64,000 nucleotides of DNA from Maritimibacter sp. HL-12. Its GTDB lineage: Bacteria; Pseudomonadota; Alphaproteobacteria; Rhodobacterales; Rhodobacteraceae. The notes beneath the pieces are model-generated. The model saw nothing but the letters and a program-made list of their open reading frames with translations. It did no database searches and was not told where the DNA came from. The position numbers were made by a program, and so were the translations under genes. Every line of letters starts with the position of its first letter. Within the stretch, counting starts at the first letter, position 1. The DNA lies in assembly GCF_900177545.1 (NCBI RefSeq), contig NZ_FXBQ01000001.1, forward strand, positions 806,001 to 870,000, given 5' to 3'. Of this stretch, positions 26,980 through 37,083 are shown in pieces.

Positions 26980-28232
26980 GCCCAATCTCCTGTTCTTGGG
27001 TCGACCGGGCGGCCCCCGGCGCGCAGGCTCGCCTGCGCAGCCAGAACCAGCCGCAACGACGCGATGCCTTCCGGCACGCCCACGGGTGGATTCTCGCCGT
27101 CGAGAAACCGCCGCAGCGACCGCACCAGTTGCAGGTCGGCGCCAAAATGGCTCGTCCCGCGATCGGGGATATCGGGGTGGACAACCTCGCGCTCATGGCC
27201 GTGGGCGGTGACGAGGTCGATCGCGCCGGAGTGGCGTTCCATCCGGAGCCGCCCGGTGCTGCCGACGATCTCGAGGGTTTCCTGGTCTTCCGCGAAGGGG
27301 CCGAAGATGGCCAGGAACAGGCAGGCGACCATGCCGTTCTCATAAGTGACCGTGACGATGGCGTGATCGTCGATATCGGATCCCGGCAGGTAGACGCAGT
27401 TGTCGTTGCGGTCCTGCGATGCGTCGGCGGTCACCCAGCTTTCGTTCGGCACCCGGGCCACGCCCTCGGCGCGGTCGATCAGGGTTTCATGCCGCCGGTA
27501 GGGGCAATCGCGGTCGCAATCGCGGCAGCGCGCGGGCGCGTCCGGGTCGGGCGTGAAGATCGCCGAGCGCCCGCCCTGCGCCGAGACCCGCACCGCCGGA
27601 CTGCGCGCGATCCAGTTCAAGACGTCGAAATGGTGCGATCCCTTGTCGTTGAGCGCCCCACCCGAAAGCGCCTGCTCCCGGTGCCACAATTGCAGATAGC
27701 GGGTGTAGGGAATGACCGACCGAAGCAGGATCATCTGCGGCGCACCGATCTCGCCCTCGTGCGCCATTCGCACCGCCTCGATCCAGGGCACCTCGTAGCG
27801 GCGGGTGAAGCCCATCATCACCGGGTGCGCGGCCTGTGTCTCGGCCGCGCGGATCGCGAGGGCGTCTTCCATCGTGACGGAAATGGGTTTGTCGAGGTAG
27901 ACATGGCGGCCCGCCGCCAGCGCCGCCTCGACCGGGGCGCGGTGGGCGTTGGTATGAGTTGTGACCAGCACGAGACGCACCGCCGGGTCGGTCACCGCCG
28001 CGTCGAGATCGGCAAACACCTCGACCCGGTGATTGATGCCCCGGCTGGCGTAGATCGCGTTGAGGTGGTCGGCCGACAACCGGGCGCGGTCGGCCAGCCG
28101 GTCCTGCACTCCGACGATGCGCAGCCCGGCCTCCAACGCGCTCTCTGCCATCCGCGCGCCGATGTAATAGACGCCGCGCTCGCCTGCGCCGATGATCGCA
28201 ACCCCGTAAGTGTTCGCGCTGTTGCCGTCCAT
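26976..28232 (-). CDS. Gfo/Idh/MocA-family oxidoreductase
   Basis: 418 residues. The N-terminal Rossmann fold carries IGAGERG, and the middle shows the family's LDKPISVTMEDA motif (lysine of the EKP-like site). A cysteine cluster (CRDCDRDCPYRR, about residue 245) is seen in several members of this family. These enzymes oxidise or reduce sugar hydroxyls or inositols with NAD(P). It is the first gene of the operon 28232-19341 and is preceded by AAGTATA-type sites that also occur near the regulator gene. It overlaps the PHP gene by 4 nt. Confidence 0.87.
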   Translation of the reverse strand: MDGNSANTYGVAIIGAGERGVYYIGARMAESALEAGLRIVGVQDRLADRARLSADHLNAIYASRGINHRVEVFADLDAAVTDPAVRLVLVTTHTNAHRAPVEAALAAGRHVYLDKPISVTMEDALAIRAAETQAAHPVMMGFTRRYEVPWIEAVRMAHEGEIGAPQMILLRSVIPYTRYLQLWHREQALSGGALNDKGSHHFDVLNWIARSPAVRVSAQGGRSAIFTPDPDAPARCRDCDRDCPYRRHETLIDRAEGVARVPNESWVTADASQDRNDNCVYLPGSDIDDHAIVTVTYENGMVACLFLAIFGPFAEDQETLEIVGSTGRLRMERHSGAIDLVTAHGHEREVVHPDIPDRGTSHFGADLQLVRSLRRFLDGENPPVGVPEGIASLRLVLAAQASLRAGGRPVDPRTGDWA

Positions 28233-28273
28233 GACGCCGCCGACTCCCTTGATTCGAGAGTCGGAAGCTATTC

Positions 28274-28306
28274 AAGTATATTTCAAAGATACTCAAAATT
28301 ATACTT
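28274..28306. promoter_or_regulatory. Candidate operator of the sugar operon
   Basis: AAGTATA (28274-28280) and TATACTT (28300-28306) form a 7-bp inverted repeat, with a nested AGTAT/ATACT pair (28275-28279 and 28289-28293). The cluster lies upstream of the operon's first gene, is AT-rich in a GC-rich genome, and overlaps the stop codon of the regulator gene. A related AAGTATAACTT element sits upstream of the regulator itself (29409-29419). Together these suggest repressor sites for the GntR-type protein. Confidence 0.55.
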
Positions 28307-29375
28307 ATTCGAGATCGGCCCGGCTGCTGCCATGGCGGATCAGGGCAATCGGGAGATAATGGGTCTCGACCCGCCGCGACCGCCCCCTCATCCGATCGAG
28401 GATGACATTCTCGAACAGATCGAGCTTGGCCGCGTTGCTGTTGCCGATCACATCGAACATGTTGCGATGCTCGGAGGGAAAATCTGTGCTGCCCAGCAGG
28501 ATCACGCTGATGTCGCGACCGGGCACCAGGCCCGCCTCGGCGAGCGCACTTTCCAGCAGGTAACCTTCGACAACCCCCCATGCAATCAGCGCATCCATCC
28601 GCCCGGCGGCACCGGAAATCGCCGCCGACAGCTCGGCCCTGGTATATTCGCCTGGCAAGCGATCGACTTCGATGAGCAGGTCTTCACGCGCCGGTGTCAG
28701 CGTCCGGCACAGCAGGCCATATTCGCGCCGGGCCATGGCGATCTGGCGTGCCGGGTGTGACGAGGTCAGGAACCCGATCCGCCGGTGACCGGCATGGAAA
28801 AGGTCGAAAAAGGCCACCGTCAGCGCCTCGCGCCAGTTTGTCCCGATCCCGTCCGCCTCGATCCCCGTAACCGACACACCGTCGATCACCAGATGGTCGG
28901 CATGGGCGTGAAGCGCGGCCAGAAAGGCCAGCGACAGGGTTTCGAAATGCAGTTGCAAAAGGCAGACTCGGAACCGCTGCATCCGGTCCAGAAGCGAGAT
29001 CGGCTTGGTCTCGGTGTCATAACCGATGTGCAGCATGGTCAGCCCGCGCGACCGCAGGCGAACTTCGATCTCCTGCATCAGGTTGCGCGCGAGGCGGCTG
29101 TCGGAGAGCCGGTAAAGGATCAGCACATCGGCTTCGTACTCGGCCCGATCGGAGGCCTCGGACGGATCGGCAATACGCAACCCGCCTCCCCGCCGTGCGG
29201 TGATCTGCCCGGCCTCCACGTAGGGAGCAAGCGCCAGCTCGACACGGCGCTGCCCGACGCCGAACCGGCCCATGATGTCGCGGACCCGCGGCAGCCGGTC
29301 GCCCGGTTGCAACGCGGCGATTTCCTTGGCCAGCCAGTCGGCTATCTCGCGGTCTTTGGTTCTGTCATGCGCCAT
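28305..29375 (-). CDS. GntR/LacI hybrid transcriptional regulator (AraR-like layout)
   Basis: 356 residues from the ATG at 29375; the frame is open further upstream, but the sequence there has no protein character. Residues about 1-70 form a GntR-type winged helix (RVRDIMGRFGVGQRRVELAL) and residues about 85-355 a periplasmic-binding-protein-like sensor domain of the LacI type. This combination is known from AraR-like repressors of sugar pathways. The gene is on the same strand and directly upstream of the eight-gene sugar operon, so it most likely represses it until a pathway sugar binds. Candidate operators lie on both sides of the gene. Confidence 0.8.
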   Translation of the reverse strand: MAHDRTKDREIADWLAKEIAALQPGDRLPRVRDIMGRFGVGQRRVELALAPYVEAGQITARRGGGLRIADPSEASDRAEYEADVLILYRLSDSRLARNLMQEIEVRLRSRGLTMLHIGYDTETKPISLLDRMQRFRVCLLQLHFETLSLAFLAALHAHADHLVIDGVSVTGIEADGIGTNWREALTVAFFDLFHAGHRRIGFLTSSHPARQIAMARREYGLLCRTLTPAREDLLIEVDRLPGEYTRAELSAAISGAAGRMDALIAWGVVEGYLLESALAEAGLVPGRDISVILLGSTDFPSEHRNMFDVIGNSNAAKLDLFENVILDRMRGRSRRVETHYLPIALIRHGSSRADLE

Positions 29376-29763
29376 GGATCGAGTATTGGAGTACAGGACG
29401 GAAAAGCCAAGTATAACTTTCGCTTGTATGGTGTGCCTCCCGGCAATGCTTGCGCCGAGCGGGGCCCGGCAGCGGCCAGGGCCCGGCGTCTGCCTGTGAA
29501 GCAGATCTAGTTGTCTCCATGGCAGAAGGTTTTCGGCCCTTTGCGGTCCGCGCTGAGCAACCTTGTTCGAGAAACTCCGCCAACTCATCCGGGGACCGCC
29601 CGACCCCGGACTCGCCCCGAGGATGCAGGGTTGGAATCGCCACACCGAAGCGATAGTTTCTGCGCGTCACGTTCGTGACGCTGTCACCGGGACGGCCTTC
29701 CTGCGCTTTCGCACTAGCCGGCCCGGCGTCTTCCCGGCTTAATTGAACACAAGGAATTCGATC
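29376..29763. other. 388-bp regulatory gap between divergent genes
   Basis: No credible gene. It contains the promoter of the GntR-type regulator, including AAGT-ATA-ACTT at 29409-29419, which resembles the sites in front of the sugar operon and suggests autoregulation. The plus-strand side holds AAGGA at 29751-29755, eight bases before the secreted-protein start. Nothing else was recognised. Confidence 0.45.
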
Positions 29764-30312
29764 ATGAACAAGTCTCGCACAACGGCCGTTCTGGCGATGA
29801 CATGGATTGCCCTCTCGCTGGCGCATCCGGCTCTGGCACAGCCCAAGACGAATCCGCTCGGGACGGTCGAAGCGACCCTCGATGGAACCCGCTATTCCGG
29901 GGAAACGCTCTCCGTGCCGTCCGAGGGAACGGCAACGTCGGAGTTCGCCGCGTTCGGCCCGGTGACATCGGTCACCATCCAGGCGCACGACCCGCAGGCC
30001 GACAGCATCATGCAGAACGTCCTGTCGATTGAATTCTCTTTGATGGGCGAAGACGCTTCGGCCTCGATGATGGACGCATCGGTTTCGTGGTGGCCTGAAG
30101 GGATGAGCCAACCCTTCTTTCACAGCGAAGGCAGCGAGGCGGAATTGACCGTGGCACTCGAAGCATTGTCGCTCGAAGACGGCGCGGCCAGTGCCAAGGG
30201 CCGCTTCAGCGCGCGGATCTGCCGGAAAGACGGCTTCGTCGCCGAGGCTGACCTGAGCGACTGCATGCCCGTCGAAGGGGTGTTTGAGACCGCCCTGCAC
30301 AAGAGCGAGTAA
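29764..30312 (+). CDS. Secreted protein of unknown function
   Basis: 182 residues from the ATG at 29764 (AAGGA ribosome site). A clear Sec signal peptide covers about residues 1-26 (ending HPALAQ). The mature part is small, acidic, rich in Ser/Ala/Glu and has two cysteines near the C-terminus (ICRKDG and SDCMP) that could form a disulfide. It is therefore probably periplasmic. I do not recognise the family. It is isolated between the sugar regulator and the convergent ugpC gene, so context gives no function. Confidence 0.65.
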   Translation: MNKSRTTAVLAMTWIALSLAHPALAQPKTNPLGTVEATLDGTRYSGETLSVPSEGTATSEFAAFGPVTSVTIQAHDPQADSIMQNVLSIEFSLMGEDASASMMDASVSWWPEGMSQPFFHSEGSEAELTVALEALSLEDGAASAKGRFSARICRKDGFVAEADLSDCMPVEGVFETALHKSE

Positions 30313-30398
30313 CAGCGAATATGCCACGCCCGGGTCAAGAATGCAGTCGGTGCCGAAGAACCGCCCGGAACTCCGTCAAGGCAGGGCAAACACCCCGT

Positions 30399-31451
30399 TC
30401 AGGCCACCCTTAGGCCCGAAGCGCGGTTGAACGGATGCAACACCGGGAGCGGGGCGAAGAGGTTCAAATCTGCTCCCTCCGCCACCGTCGGCAAGCCCTG
30501 CACGCGCACCGTGATCGGCTGGGCGCTCCCGCCAAGCGTGACGTAGATGTGGCTTTCCGCCCCGGCAGGTTCCAGCAGCGCAACCTGGCCGCTCAGCCGC
30601 AGGTGCGGCCCCTCCGGCGCGGTCATCGACAGGTCGTCGGGCCGGACGCCGATCAGGTCGGTGCCCGGCGGAAAGCCGTGCAGGGCATCGCCTGCGCCGG
30701 TCTCGCGCAGATAGTCGACATCCAACATGTTCATCGCCGGCGAGCCGATGAAGCCCGCCACGAAAACCGAGGCGGGCTTTTCGAAAACCTCCATCGGGGT
30801 GCCGACCTGTTCCACCTGCCCCGCGTTCAGCACGACCAGCCGGTCCGCCATGGTCAGCGCTTCAAGCTGGTCATGGGTGACATAGAGCGACGTGGTGCCG
30901 AGCCGTTTCTGCAACTGCCGGATCTCGACCCGCATCTGCACCCTCAGCTTGGCGTCGAGGTTCGACAACGGCTCGTCGAACAGGAACGCCTCCGGTTCGC
31001 GGACCAGCGCGCGGCCCATCGCCACCCTCTGGCGCTGTCCGCCCGACAGGTTGCGCGGCTTGCGGTCGAGGTATTCCTCGATCTCGAGCATCTTCGCCGC
31101 TTCACGCACCCGGCGCCCGATCTGGTCTTTCGGAACCTTGCGGTTCTTCAAACCATAGGCAAGGTTGTTGAAGACGGTCATGTGCGGGTAGAGCGCGTAG
31201 TTCTGGAACACCATGGCAATGTCGCGTTCGGCCGGTTCCAGCGTGTTGACCACCCGGTCGCCGATCTTGAGCGTGCCGCGCGAGATCGTCTCCAGCCCCG
31301 CCACCATGCGCAGAAGCGTGGACTTGCCGCAGCCCGAGGGCCCGACAAGCACGATCATCTCGCCGTCGGCGATGTCGAGGCTGACGCCTGTCACGGCCTT
31401 GACGCCGCCGCCATAGACCTTGTGCAGGTCGTCCATGTGAATTGAGGCCAT
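30399..31451 (-). CDS. ugpC: sn-Glycerol-3-phosphate ABC importer, ATP-binding protein UgpC
   Basis: 350 residues, close to the 356 of the Escherichia coli protein. It has Walker [11 protein letters not shown]-loop [11 protein letters not shown], signature LSGGQRQR, Walker [12 protein letters not shown] and a C-terminal regulatory domain with [12 protein letters not shown]. It is the last gene of a B-A-E-C operon identical in order to ugp of enteric bacteria, which imports glycerol-3-phosphate and glycerophosphodiesters. No ugpQ phosphodiesterase gene follows. It lies 4 bp after ugpE. Confidence 0.92.
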   Translation of the reverse strand: MASIHMDDLHKVYGGGVKAVTGVSLDIADGEMIVLVGPSGCGKSTLLRMVAGLETISRGTLKIGDRVVNTLEPAERDIAMVFQNYALYPHMTVFNNLAYGLKNRKVPKDQIGRRVREAAKMLEIEEYLDRKPRNLSGGQRQRVAMGRALVREPEAFLFDEPLSNLDAKLRVQMRVEIRQLQKRLGTTSLYVTHDQLEALTMADRLVVLNAGQVEQVGTPMEVFEKPASVFVAGFIGSPAMNMLDVDYLRETGAGDALHGFPPGTDLIGVRPDDLSMTAPEGPHLRLSGQVALLEPAGAESHIYVTLGGSAQPITVRVQGLPTVAEGADLNLFAPLPVLHPFNRASGLRVA

Positions 31452-31455
31452 GAGG

Positions 31456-32304
31456 TTATTTCTCCGTCTCTGTCAGGCCTTTGACGAACAGCCGTTGCAT
31501 GAACAGGATCACCAGCACCGGCGGCAATGCCGCCAGAACAACGGTCGCCATGACCAGGTGCCAAAGCGGTTCGCTGTCACCGCCGGTGACCATGCGCTGG
31601 ATGCCCATCACGATGGTATAGAATTCGGGGTCGGTGGTGATCAGCAGCGGCCAGAGATACTGGTTCCAGCCATAGATGAACATGATCACGAAGAGCGCCG
31701 CGATGTTGGTGATGCTGAGCGGCAGCAGGATGTCGCGAAAGAATTTCATCGGCCCCGCGCCGTCCACCCGGGCGGCTTCCATCAACTCTTCCGGGACGGT
31801 CATGAAGAACTGCCGGAACAGGAAGGTGGCGGTGGCGCTCGCGATCAATGGGATCGACAGCCCCGCGAAGCTGTTCAGCATGCCGAGGTTGGCCACCACC
31901 TCGAAGGTCGGCACGATCCGCACCTCGACCGGCAGCATCAGCGTCAGGAAGATCACCCAGAAGAAGAAGATCCGGAATGGGAAGCGGAAATAGACGATGG
32001 CGAAGGCCGACAGGATCGAGATCGACAGCTTGCCGATGGTGATCGCCATGGCCATGACGAAACTGTTCCACAGCATCCCTCCGATCGGCGGCGTCCCCGC
32101 CACGGAGCGCCCATCGAAGATTGCAGTGCGGTAGTTTTCCAGCGCGTTTGGTCCCGGCAGCAACGGCATCACGCCGCGCACGAAGGTGCCCGGCGGATGG
32201 GTCGAGGCGATCACGGCAACATAGACCGGGAATACCACCAGCCCGACGCCAAGGATCAGCACCAGGTGCGACAACAGCATGCCCCAGCGATCATTTTCGA
32301 CCAT
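31456..32304 (-). CDS. ugpE: sn-Glycerol-3-phosphate ABC importer, permease UgpE
   Basis: 282 residues (281 in E. coli UgpE) with six membrane segments and an EAA loop ([21 protein letters not shown]). It forms the membrane channel together with UgpA. The gene starts 12 bp after ugpA and ends 4 bp before ugpC. The internal stretch TSTHPPGTF-like (ASTHPPGTF) near residue 35 is typical of the family. Confidence 0.92.
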   Translation of the reverse strand: MVENDRWGMLLSHLVLILGVGLVVFPVYVAVIASTHPPGTFVRGVMPLLPGPNALENYRTAIFDGRSVAGTPPIGGMLWNSFVMAMAITIGKLSISILSAFAIVYFRFPFRIFFFWVIFLTLMLPVEVRIVPTFEVVANLGMLNSFAGLSIPLIASATATFLFRQFFMTVPEELMEAARVDGAGPMKFFRDILLPLSITNIAALFVIMFIYGWNQYLWPLLITTDPEFYTIVMGIQRMVTGGDSEPLWHLVMATVVLAALPPVLVILFMQRLFVKGLTETEK

Positions 32305-32316
32305 GTGTCGGGCCCT

Positions 32317-33207
32317 TCAATAGTTCACGCGCCGCTCGATATAGCGGAACTGGATGACGGTCAGAACGATGACGATTGCCATCAGGATCACCGACTGCGC
32401 GGCGGAAGACCCGGTGTTGAGATTGACGAAACCGTCGCGGAACACCTTGTAGACAAGAATGTTTGTGGCTTGCGCCGGTCCGCCCTCGGTGGTGGCGTGG
32501 ATGACGCCGAAGGTGTCGAACATCGCGTAAACGATGTTTACCACCAGCAGGAAGAACGTCACCGGCGACAGCAGCGGCAGGATGATGGTCAGGAACCGCT
32601 TCCTCCGGCTGGCACCGTCGATTGCCGCCGCCTCGATCAGCGACTGCGGAATCGATTGCAGCCCGGCCAGGAAGAACAGGAAATTGTAGGAAACCTGCTT
32701 CCACGCGGCCGCCACGACGACGAGGATCATGGCGTCCCTGCTGCTGGAACGGTGGTTCCAGTCATAGCCGACGCCTTCCATGACGTAAGGAAGGATGCCG
32801 ATGCTGGGGTTGAAGATGAACCACCACAGAACGCCGGCGATGGCGGGCGCGACGGCATAGGGCCAGACCAGGAAGGTGGTGTAGGTGTCGCGCGACCGGA
32901 TCATGCGGTTGACCATCATCGCGAACAGCAGGGCGGCCGACATCCCCAGAACGGTCGTCCCGACCGAGAAGATCAGGGTGACCTTGAGCGAGTTCAGATA
33001 GAGCGTGTCTCGGAACAGGGCCGCGAAATTCTCCAGCCAAACGAAGGTTGGCGGCCGGATGCCGAACGCATCGCCCTGGCGAAAAAGCGACTGCCAGAGC
33101 GCCTGCGCGGCGGGCCAGATGAAGAAGATCAGCGTGACAAGCACCTGCGGGGCGAGCAGCGCATAGGGCAGCCACCAGTTGGAAAAGGTCGTGCGCTTGG
33201 TTTGCAT
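32317..33207 (-). CDS. ugpA: sn-Glycerol-3-phosphate ABC importer, permease UgpA
   Basis: 296 residues (295 in E. coli UgpA) with six membrane segments, the family's early [10 protein letters not shown] pattern and an EAA loop ([21 protein letters not shown]). Partner of UgpE. It follows ugpB by 79 bp, a gap that is common after a binding-protein gene. Confidence 0.93.
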   Translation of the reverse strand: MQTKRTTFSNWWLPYALLAPQVLVTLIFFIWPAAQALWQSLFRQGDAFGIRPPTFVWLENFAALFRDTLYLNSLKVTLIFSVGTTVLGMSAALLFAMMVNRMIRSRDTYTTFLVWPYAVAPAIAGVLWWFIFNPSIGILPYVMEGVGYDWNHRSSSRDAMILVVVAAAWKQVSYNFLFFLAGLQSIPQSLIEAAAIDGASRRKRFLTIILPLLSPVTFFLLVVNIVYAMFDTFGVIHATTEGGPAQATNILVYKVFRDGFVNLNTGSSAAQSVILMAIVIVLTVIQFRYIERRVNY

Positions 33208-33286
33208 CTGCCTGTGGTCCGAGCGGTGGGGAAAAAAATGAAATGGTCCGCCCCGGCAGTGCAGGGGCGGACCGGATGCCGTCGGA

Positions 33287-34606
33287 TCAGTTCATCGACG
33301 CTTCAAACTCGCGCAGCAGCGCATTGCCGCGACGAACCGCGTCGTCGGTGGCTTGCTGGCCGGTCTTGGCGCCGGACATCACCGCTTCCATCTCTTCCGA
33401 GATGATGTCGCGGATCTGGACGAAGTTGCCGAAGCGCAGGCCGCGGGAATTCTCGGTCGGCGGGTTCAGCGTCATCTGGCGGATCGAGGTGTCGGCCCCC
33501 GGGTTCGCATCGTAGTAACCCTGCTCGGCGGTCAGGTCGAACGCGGCCTGCGTGATCGGCAGATAGCCGGTATCCTGGTGCCAGCTTGCCTGGACCTCGG
33601 GCTGCGAAAGATACTCGAAGAACTCGGCGACGCCCTGGTACTCGTCATCCGAATGGCCGGTCAGCACCCACAGGGTCGCGCCGCCGATGATCGTGTTCTG
33701 CGGCGCGCCCTCGGCATCGTCGTAGTAGGGCTGGAAGGCGAAACCGACATCGAACTCCGCGTTGTTGAGCACACCGGCACGGCTGGCGGAGGAACCGAAG
33801 AACATCGCGCATTCGCCGGAGTAGAACATCGGCGCCGAGTCAGGGCCCGAACCGGGGCCGCCCCAGCGGAACGCGCCGGCGTCCTGCCAGGCTTTCAGGT
33901 TGTCCCAGTGACGCACGACGAGGTCGGAATTGAACGCGAACTCGGTGTCGAAGCCGTCAAAGCCGTTGGCTTTCGTCGCGAGCGGGATATCGTGCCAGGC
34001 GGTGAAGTTCTCCAGCATGACCCAGCTCGGCCATGACGTGGTGAAGCCGCAGGTTGCGGCACCGGACTCGATGATCTGCAGCGACGCCGCTTCCATCTCC
34101 GCCCATGTCGCCGGCGGCGCATCGGGGTCGAGACCTGCCGCCTCGAAGATGTCGCGGTTATAGTACATGATCGGCGTCGAGGAGTTGAACGGGAACGACA
34201 GCATGTTGCCGTCCGGATCGGTGTAGTAGCTGACGACCGTATCGAGATAGGCCTCGGGTTCGAACGGCACGTCGAAATCGCTCATCAGCTTGTAGATCGG
34301 GTAGATCGCGCCCTCGGCCCCCATCATGGTGCCGGTGCCGACTTCGAAAACCTGGATGATGTGCGGCTGCTCGTTGGCGCGGAAGGCGGCGATCGCGCCG
34401 GTCATCGCCTCGGCATAGGAACCGCGGAAGCTCGGCACCACCTTGAACTCGGACTGGCTTGCGTTGAAGCCCTCCGCAATCGCCTCGAGCCGCTCGCCGA
34501 GCTCGCCGCCCATGGCGTGCCACCATTCGATCTCTGTCTGGGCCTGCGCCGTCGGCGCGGCCATCACAAACGCCAAAGCGGTTGCCGTGAGAAGTGTGCT
34601 TTTCAT
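33287..34606 (-). CDS. ugpB: sn-Glycerol-3-phosphate-binding periplasmic protein UgpB
   Basis: 439 residues from the ATG at 34606 (438 in E. coli UgpB). A Sec signal peptide spans residues 1-23 (ends TAQAQ). The mature protein begins [20 protein letters not shown], and the later [14 protein letters not shown] is characteristic of UgpB. It binds glycerol-3-phosphate or glycerophosphodiesters in the periplasm. It is the first gene of the ugpBAEC operon. In many bacteria the operon answers to phosphate starvation via PhoB, but no convincing PhoB box could be picked out upstream. Confidence 0.94.
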   Translation of the reverse strand: MKSTLLTATALAFVMAAPTAQAQTEIEWWHAMGGELGERLEAIAEGFNASQSEFKVVPSFRGSYAEAMTGAIAAFRANEQPHIIQVFEVGTGTMMGAEGAIYPIYKLMSDFDVPFEPEAYLDTVVSYYTDPDGNMLSFPFNSSTPIMYYNRDIFEAAGLDPDAPPATWAEMEAASLQIIESGAATCGFTTSWPSWVMLENFTAWHDIPLATKANGFDGFDTEFAFNSDLVVRHWDNLKAWQDAGAFRWGGPGSGPDSAPMFYSGECAMFFGSSASRAGVLNNAEFDVGFAFQPYYDDAEGAPQNTIIGGATLWVLTGHSDDEYQGVAEFFEYLSQPEVQASWHQDTGYLPITQAAFDLTAEQGYYDANPGADTSIRQMTLNPPTENSRGLRFGNFVQIRDIISEEMEAVMSGAKTGQQATDDAVRRGNALLREFEASMN

Positions 34607-35082
34607 GATCTGGGACCCCATCATTTTCTGTCGCGAGCCGTTCGGAGCAAGCCGCGGGAAGCGCGCCTGTTCACGGCTGACGGAGGCGTGCATATTGCTC
34701 CGAGGTAACAGGGATATGTCGATCTCGCGAAGCCTGCCGCGACGGAAAGTTGGCGGCGAAGGGTCGGTTGAGGCGCGACCGCACATCCGCTGAAGTTTTC
34801 TTCGCAAGGCCCAATGGGCGCGGCCCTGGACGTGATGCGGACTCGTCGGCCCGGCCGGTGCAACCGGGGCGTGGGATCGCCAAGGCGCGGCTTTTGGCAG
34901 CGGTCGACCTTGTCGCGCGTCTTTGCGCCTTGGCCTTGGTGATCGTGAAGGAAAACAGGGCTTGGGATGCCCGCCTTGTGCCGGCTCACCGCCGGCAAGG
35001 CCGTGTCACGGGTGCGTTGCGCACCCGTGACATTGATGCGCCGGGATCGGGGTTCGGCGCGTCGGGTATCGAGATGTGCGGT
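34607..35082. other. 476-bp gap: ugp promoter region and siderophore-gene 3' end
   Basis: No credible gene. The left part should contain the ugpB promoter on the minus strand; a site resembling a PhoB box was looked for without success. The right part holds two strong hairpins downstream of the siderophore-binding-protein gene, listed separately. Confidence 0.4.
34980..35031 (-). terminator. Tandem hairpins after the siderophore-binding-protein gene
   Basis: GTCACGGGTGCG (35005) pairs perfectly with CGCACCCGTGAC (35020) around a 3-nt loop, a 12-bp stem. Just beyond it GCCGGC-TCACC-GCCGGC (34980-34996) forms a second stem. They begin 52 bp after the stop codon. No T-run follows, but the stem is the strongest in the window. 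Confidence 0.55.
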
Positions 35083-35991
35083 CTATTCGACGCCGTAGAT
35101 TCGCGCGATATCCGCCAGCATCCTGCGCGCGGCGATGATCCCACCTGCAGTGTTCCACACACCGTCATCGACGGCGTGGACCTTGCCGGCCTGAACCGCC
35201 GAAAGCGATTGCCAGAGCGGATCGGACAGCACGTCTTCCGCCGCCTTGATCCCTTCACCGTCGCCGGTTTCCCAGGTGAAGTGGAAGATCCGGTCCCCGT
35301 CCATGTCGGGAATACTTTCCTTGCCGGTGCGAATGGCAAAGTCGTCCACATTCTGGTTGTCGGGCCGATTGAAGCCGATGTCCTTCAGCAGCACGCCGGA
35401 GAAGGAATTGAGCTGGTAGATCCGGATCTGGCCGGGGAGGAAGCGGATCACCGAGACCTCCTCGTTCACCGCGTCTCCGAGGCGGTCGCGCAGATCAACC
35501 ACGGCCGCGTCGTAGTCGGCGATCGCGGCCTCTGCTTCGGCAGACTTGCCGAGCGCCTCGGCATAGAGCTCGAAGTTGATCTTCCAGTCGCCCCGCAGTT
35601 CCGCCGACATCACCACCGGGGCGATCGCCGTGAGCTGGGGGTAGATTTCCTCGTGCCGCTGTTTGTTGGCGAGAATGAGATCGGGTTCGAGGGCTGCAAG
35701 AAGTTCGAGGTTCACCGCGCTCTCCGTGCCGAGCGGAACCGCGTCGCCCATGAGATCCTCGATATGCGACCACCATGGATCGCCGACCCAGGAATTCACC
35801 GCCCCCACCGGCGTCACGCCGAGGGCCAGAACCGCTTCCGTGCCCTCATTGGTGAGCACAACGACGCGCTGGGGATCGTCCGGCAAGCTGACCGTGCCCA
35901 TCGAGTCGGTCACCTCCCGCGCCTGCGCGCCGGATGCAAAGAGAGCGGCAGCCAGGGGCAATGCCATCACGGCGGAACGAAGAAAGCGCAT
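35083..35991 (-). CDS. Siderophore/iron ABC importer, periplasmic binding protein
   Basis: 302 residues with a Sec signal peptide (about 1-24, ending SGAQA) and the FepB/FhuD-type fold: an N-terminal lobe with RVVVLTNEGTEAVLALGVTPVG, a rigid connecting helix and a C-terminal lobe. Such proteins bind ferric siderophores (or haem/cobalamin) and hand them to FecCD-type permeases. Genes for two such permeases and the ATPase are divergently encoded just upstream, across an iron-box-like site. The ligand cannot be told from sequence. Confidence 0.88.
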   Translation of the reverse strand: MRFLRSAVMALPLAAALFASGAQAREVTDSMGTVSLPDDPQRVVVLTNEGTEAVLALGVTPVGAVNSWVGDPWWSHIEDLMGDAVPLGTESAVNLELLAALEPDLILANKQRHEEIYPQLTAIAPVVMSAELRGDWKINFELYAEALGKSAEAEAAIADYDAAVVDLRDRLGDAVNEEVSVIRFLPGQIRIYQLNSFSGVLLKDIGFNRPDNQNVDDFAIRTGKESIPDMDGDRIFHFTWETGDGEGIKAAEDVLSDPLWQSLSAVQAGKVHAVDDGVWNTAGGIIAARRMLADIARIYGVE

Positions 35992-36036
35992 GTATTCACC
36001 TTTCAGAGTGTTTTTGTCGGAAAAGGTTTTCAGTTA

Positions 36037-36055
36037 GTTGACGAAAAGAGTCAAC
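36037..36055. promoter_or_regulatory. Iron-responsive operator (iron-Rhodo box, TGA-N9-TCA)
   Basis: GTTGAC-GAAAAGA-GTCAAC is a perfect 6-bp inverted repeat containing TGA-N9-TCA (36039-36053). This matches the iron-Rhodo box described for Rhodobacterales iron genes. It sits in the divergent promoter between the binding-protein gene and the permease operon, where repression by iron is expected. Confidence 0.75.
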
Positions 36056-36072
36056 CATGCAATTCGGAGGCA

Positions 36073-37083
36073 ATGACCCTCAGCCCAGCCCGCTCCTCTC
36101 GCACAATGGCCCTGCTGCTCCTCTCCGCTTTGCTCGCGGCGATGGTGGCAAGCCTGCATGTCGGATTGCGCACCTATGATCCCGACACCATCTGGCGCGG
36201 GCTCACCGGAGGAATCGAGACCGACGAGATCATCGTGCGCAGCCTGCGCCTGCCGCGCACGCTGATCGCGATCACCGCCGGGGCATCGCTCGCGCTCTCG
36301 GGGCTGATCATGCAAGCCGCAACCCGCAACCCACTCGCCGAACCCGGGCTTCTCGGCACCAACGCAGGCGCCGCCTTCGCCGTTACCGTCGGGCTCTCGG
36401 TGTTTGGCTATTCCGGTCTGTTGCAAGTTGGCGGCTTCGCCATCCTCGGGGCCCTCGTGACAACCGCCGTCGTGTTCGCCCTCACCCTGCGGCTCGGGCC
36501 GAATGCCGGGCGTGCCACGATCCTCCTGGTCGGGGTCACGATTGCCGCGATGCTTGCCTCGCTCACACAGATCCTGCTTCTGGTCGACGAAACCGCGCTC
36601 GAAACCCTGCTGTTCTGGCTGTCCGGCGGCTTTGCCGATCGCGACCTGCGCCTGCTCTGGCTCGGATGCGGCCTGCTTGGGCTCGTTCTCGTCGGCCTCG
36701 TTGCGATTGCCGGATCGATCGATGCCCTGCAACTCGATGATGCCAGCGCACGCGGGATCGGTGTCGATGTCATGCGCACCCGGATGCTCGCGCTTGGCGC
36801 GGCCGCCCTGCTCGCCGCGGGGGCCGTCGCGATGGCGGGCCCGGTGATGTTTCTCGGCCTCGTGGCACCGCACATGGCGATGCGGCTGACTCGCCGCCGC
36901 CCGGCTTTCCTGACGCTGGCGGGGCTCACGATGCTCTCCGGCGCGCTCGTCGCGGTTCTGGCCGACATCCTCGCACGCCTCATCGTCGCACCGGGCGAGG
37001 CTCCGATCGGCGCGGTGCTTGCCATCGTCGGCGTGCCGGTGCTGATCGCGCTCTTGCGCAAACGCGGAGCGCGCGCGGCATGA
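36073..37083 (+). CDS. Siderophore ABC importer permease 1 (FecCD family)
   Basis: 336 residues from the ATG at 36073, with GGAGG very close upstream. It has about nine hydrophobic segments and the family signatures SLRLPRTLIAITAGASLALSG and VGPVMFLGLVAPH (MAGPVMFLGLVAPH here). It forms half of the inner-membrane channel for ferric siderophores. The gene overlaps the second permease gene by 4 nt. The long open frame upstream of 36073 lacks any protein character, so this ATG is preferred. Confidence 0.9.
   Translation: MTLSPARSSRTMALLLLSALLAAMVASLHVGLRTYDPDTIWRGLTGGIETDEIIVRSLRLPRTLIAITAGASLALSGLIMQAATRNPLAEPGLLGTNAGAAFAVTVGLSVFGYSGLLQVGGFAILGALVTTAVVFALTLRLGPNAGRATILLVGVTIAAMLASLTQILLLVDETALETLLFWLSGGFADRDLRLLWLGCGLLGLVLVGLVAIAGSIDALQLDDASARGIGVDVMRTRMLALGAAALLAAGAVAMAGPVMFLGLVAPHMAMRLTRRRPAFLTLAGLTMLSGALVAVLADILARLIVAPGEAPIGAVLAIVGVPVLIALLRKRGARAA

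Noticed and set aside
34607-34760. PhoB box for ugpBAEC
   Set aside because: Only a loose CTGTTAC-like match was seen on the minus strand, without the second TGTCA-type repeat at the right spacing.
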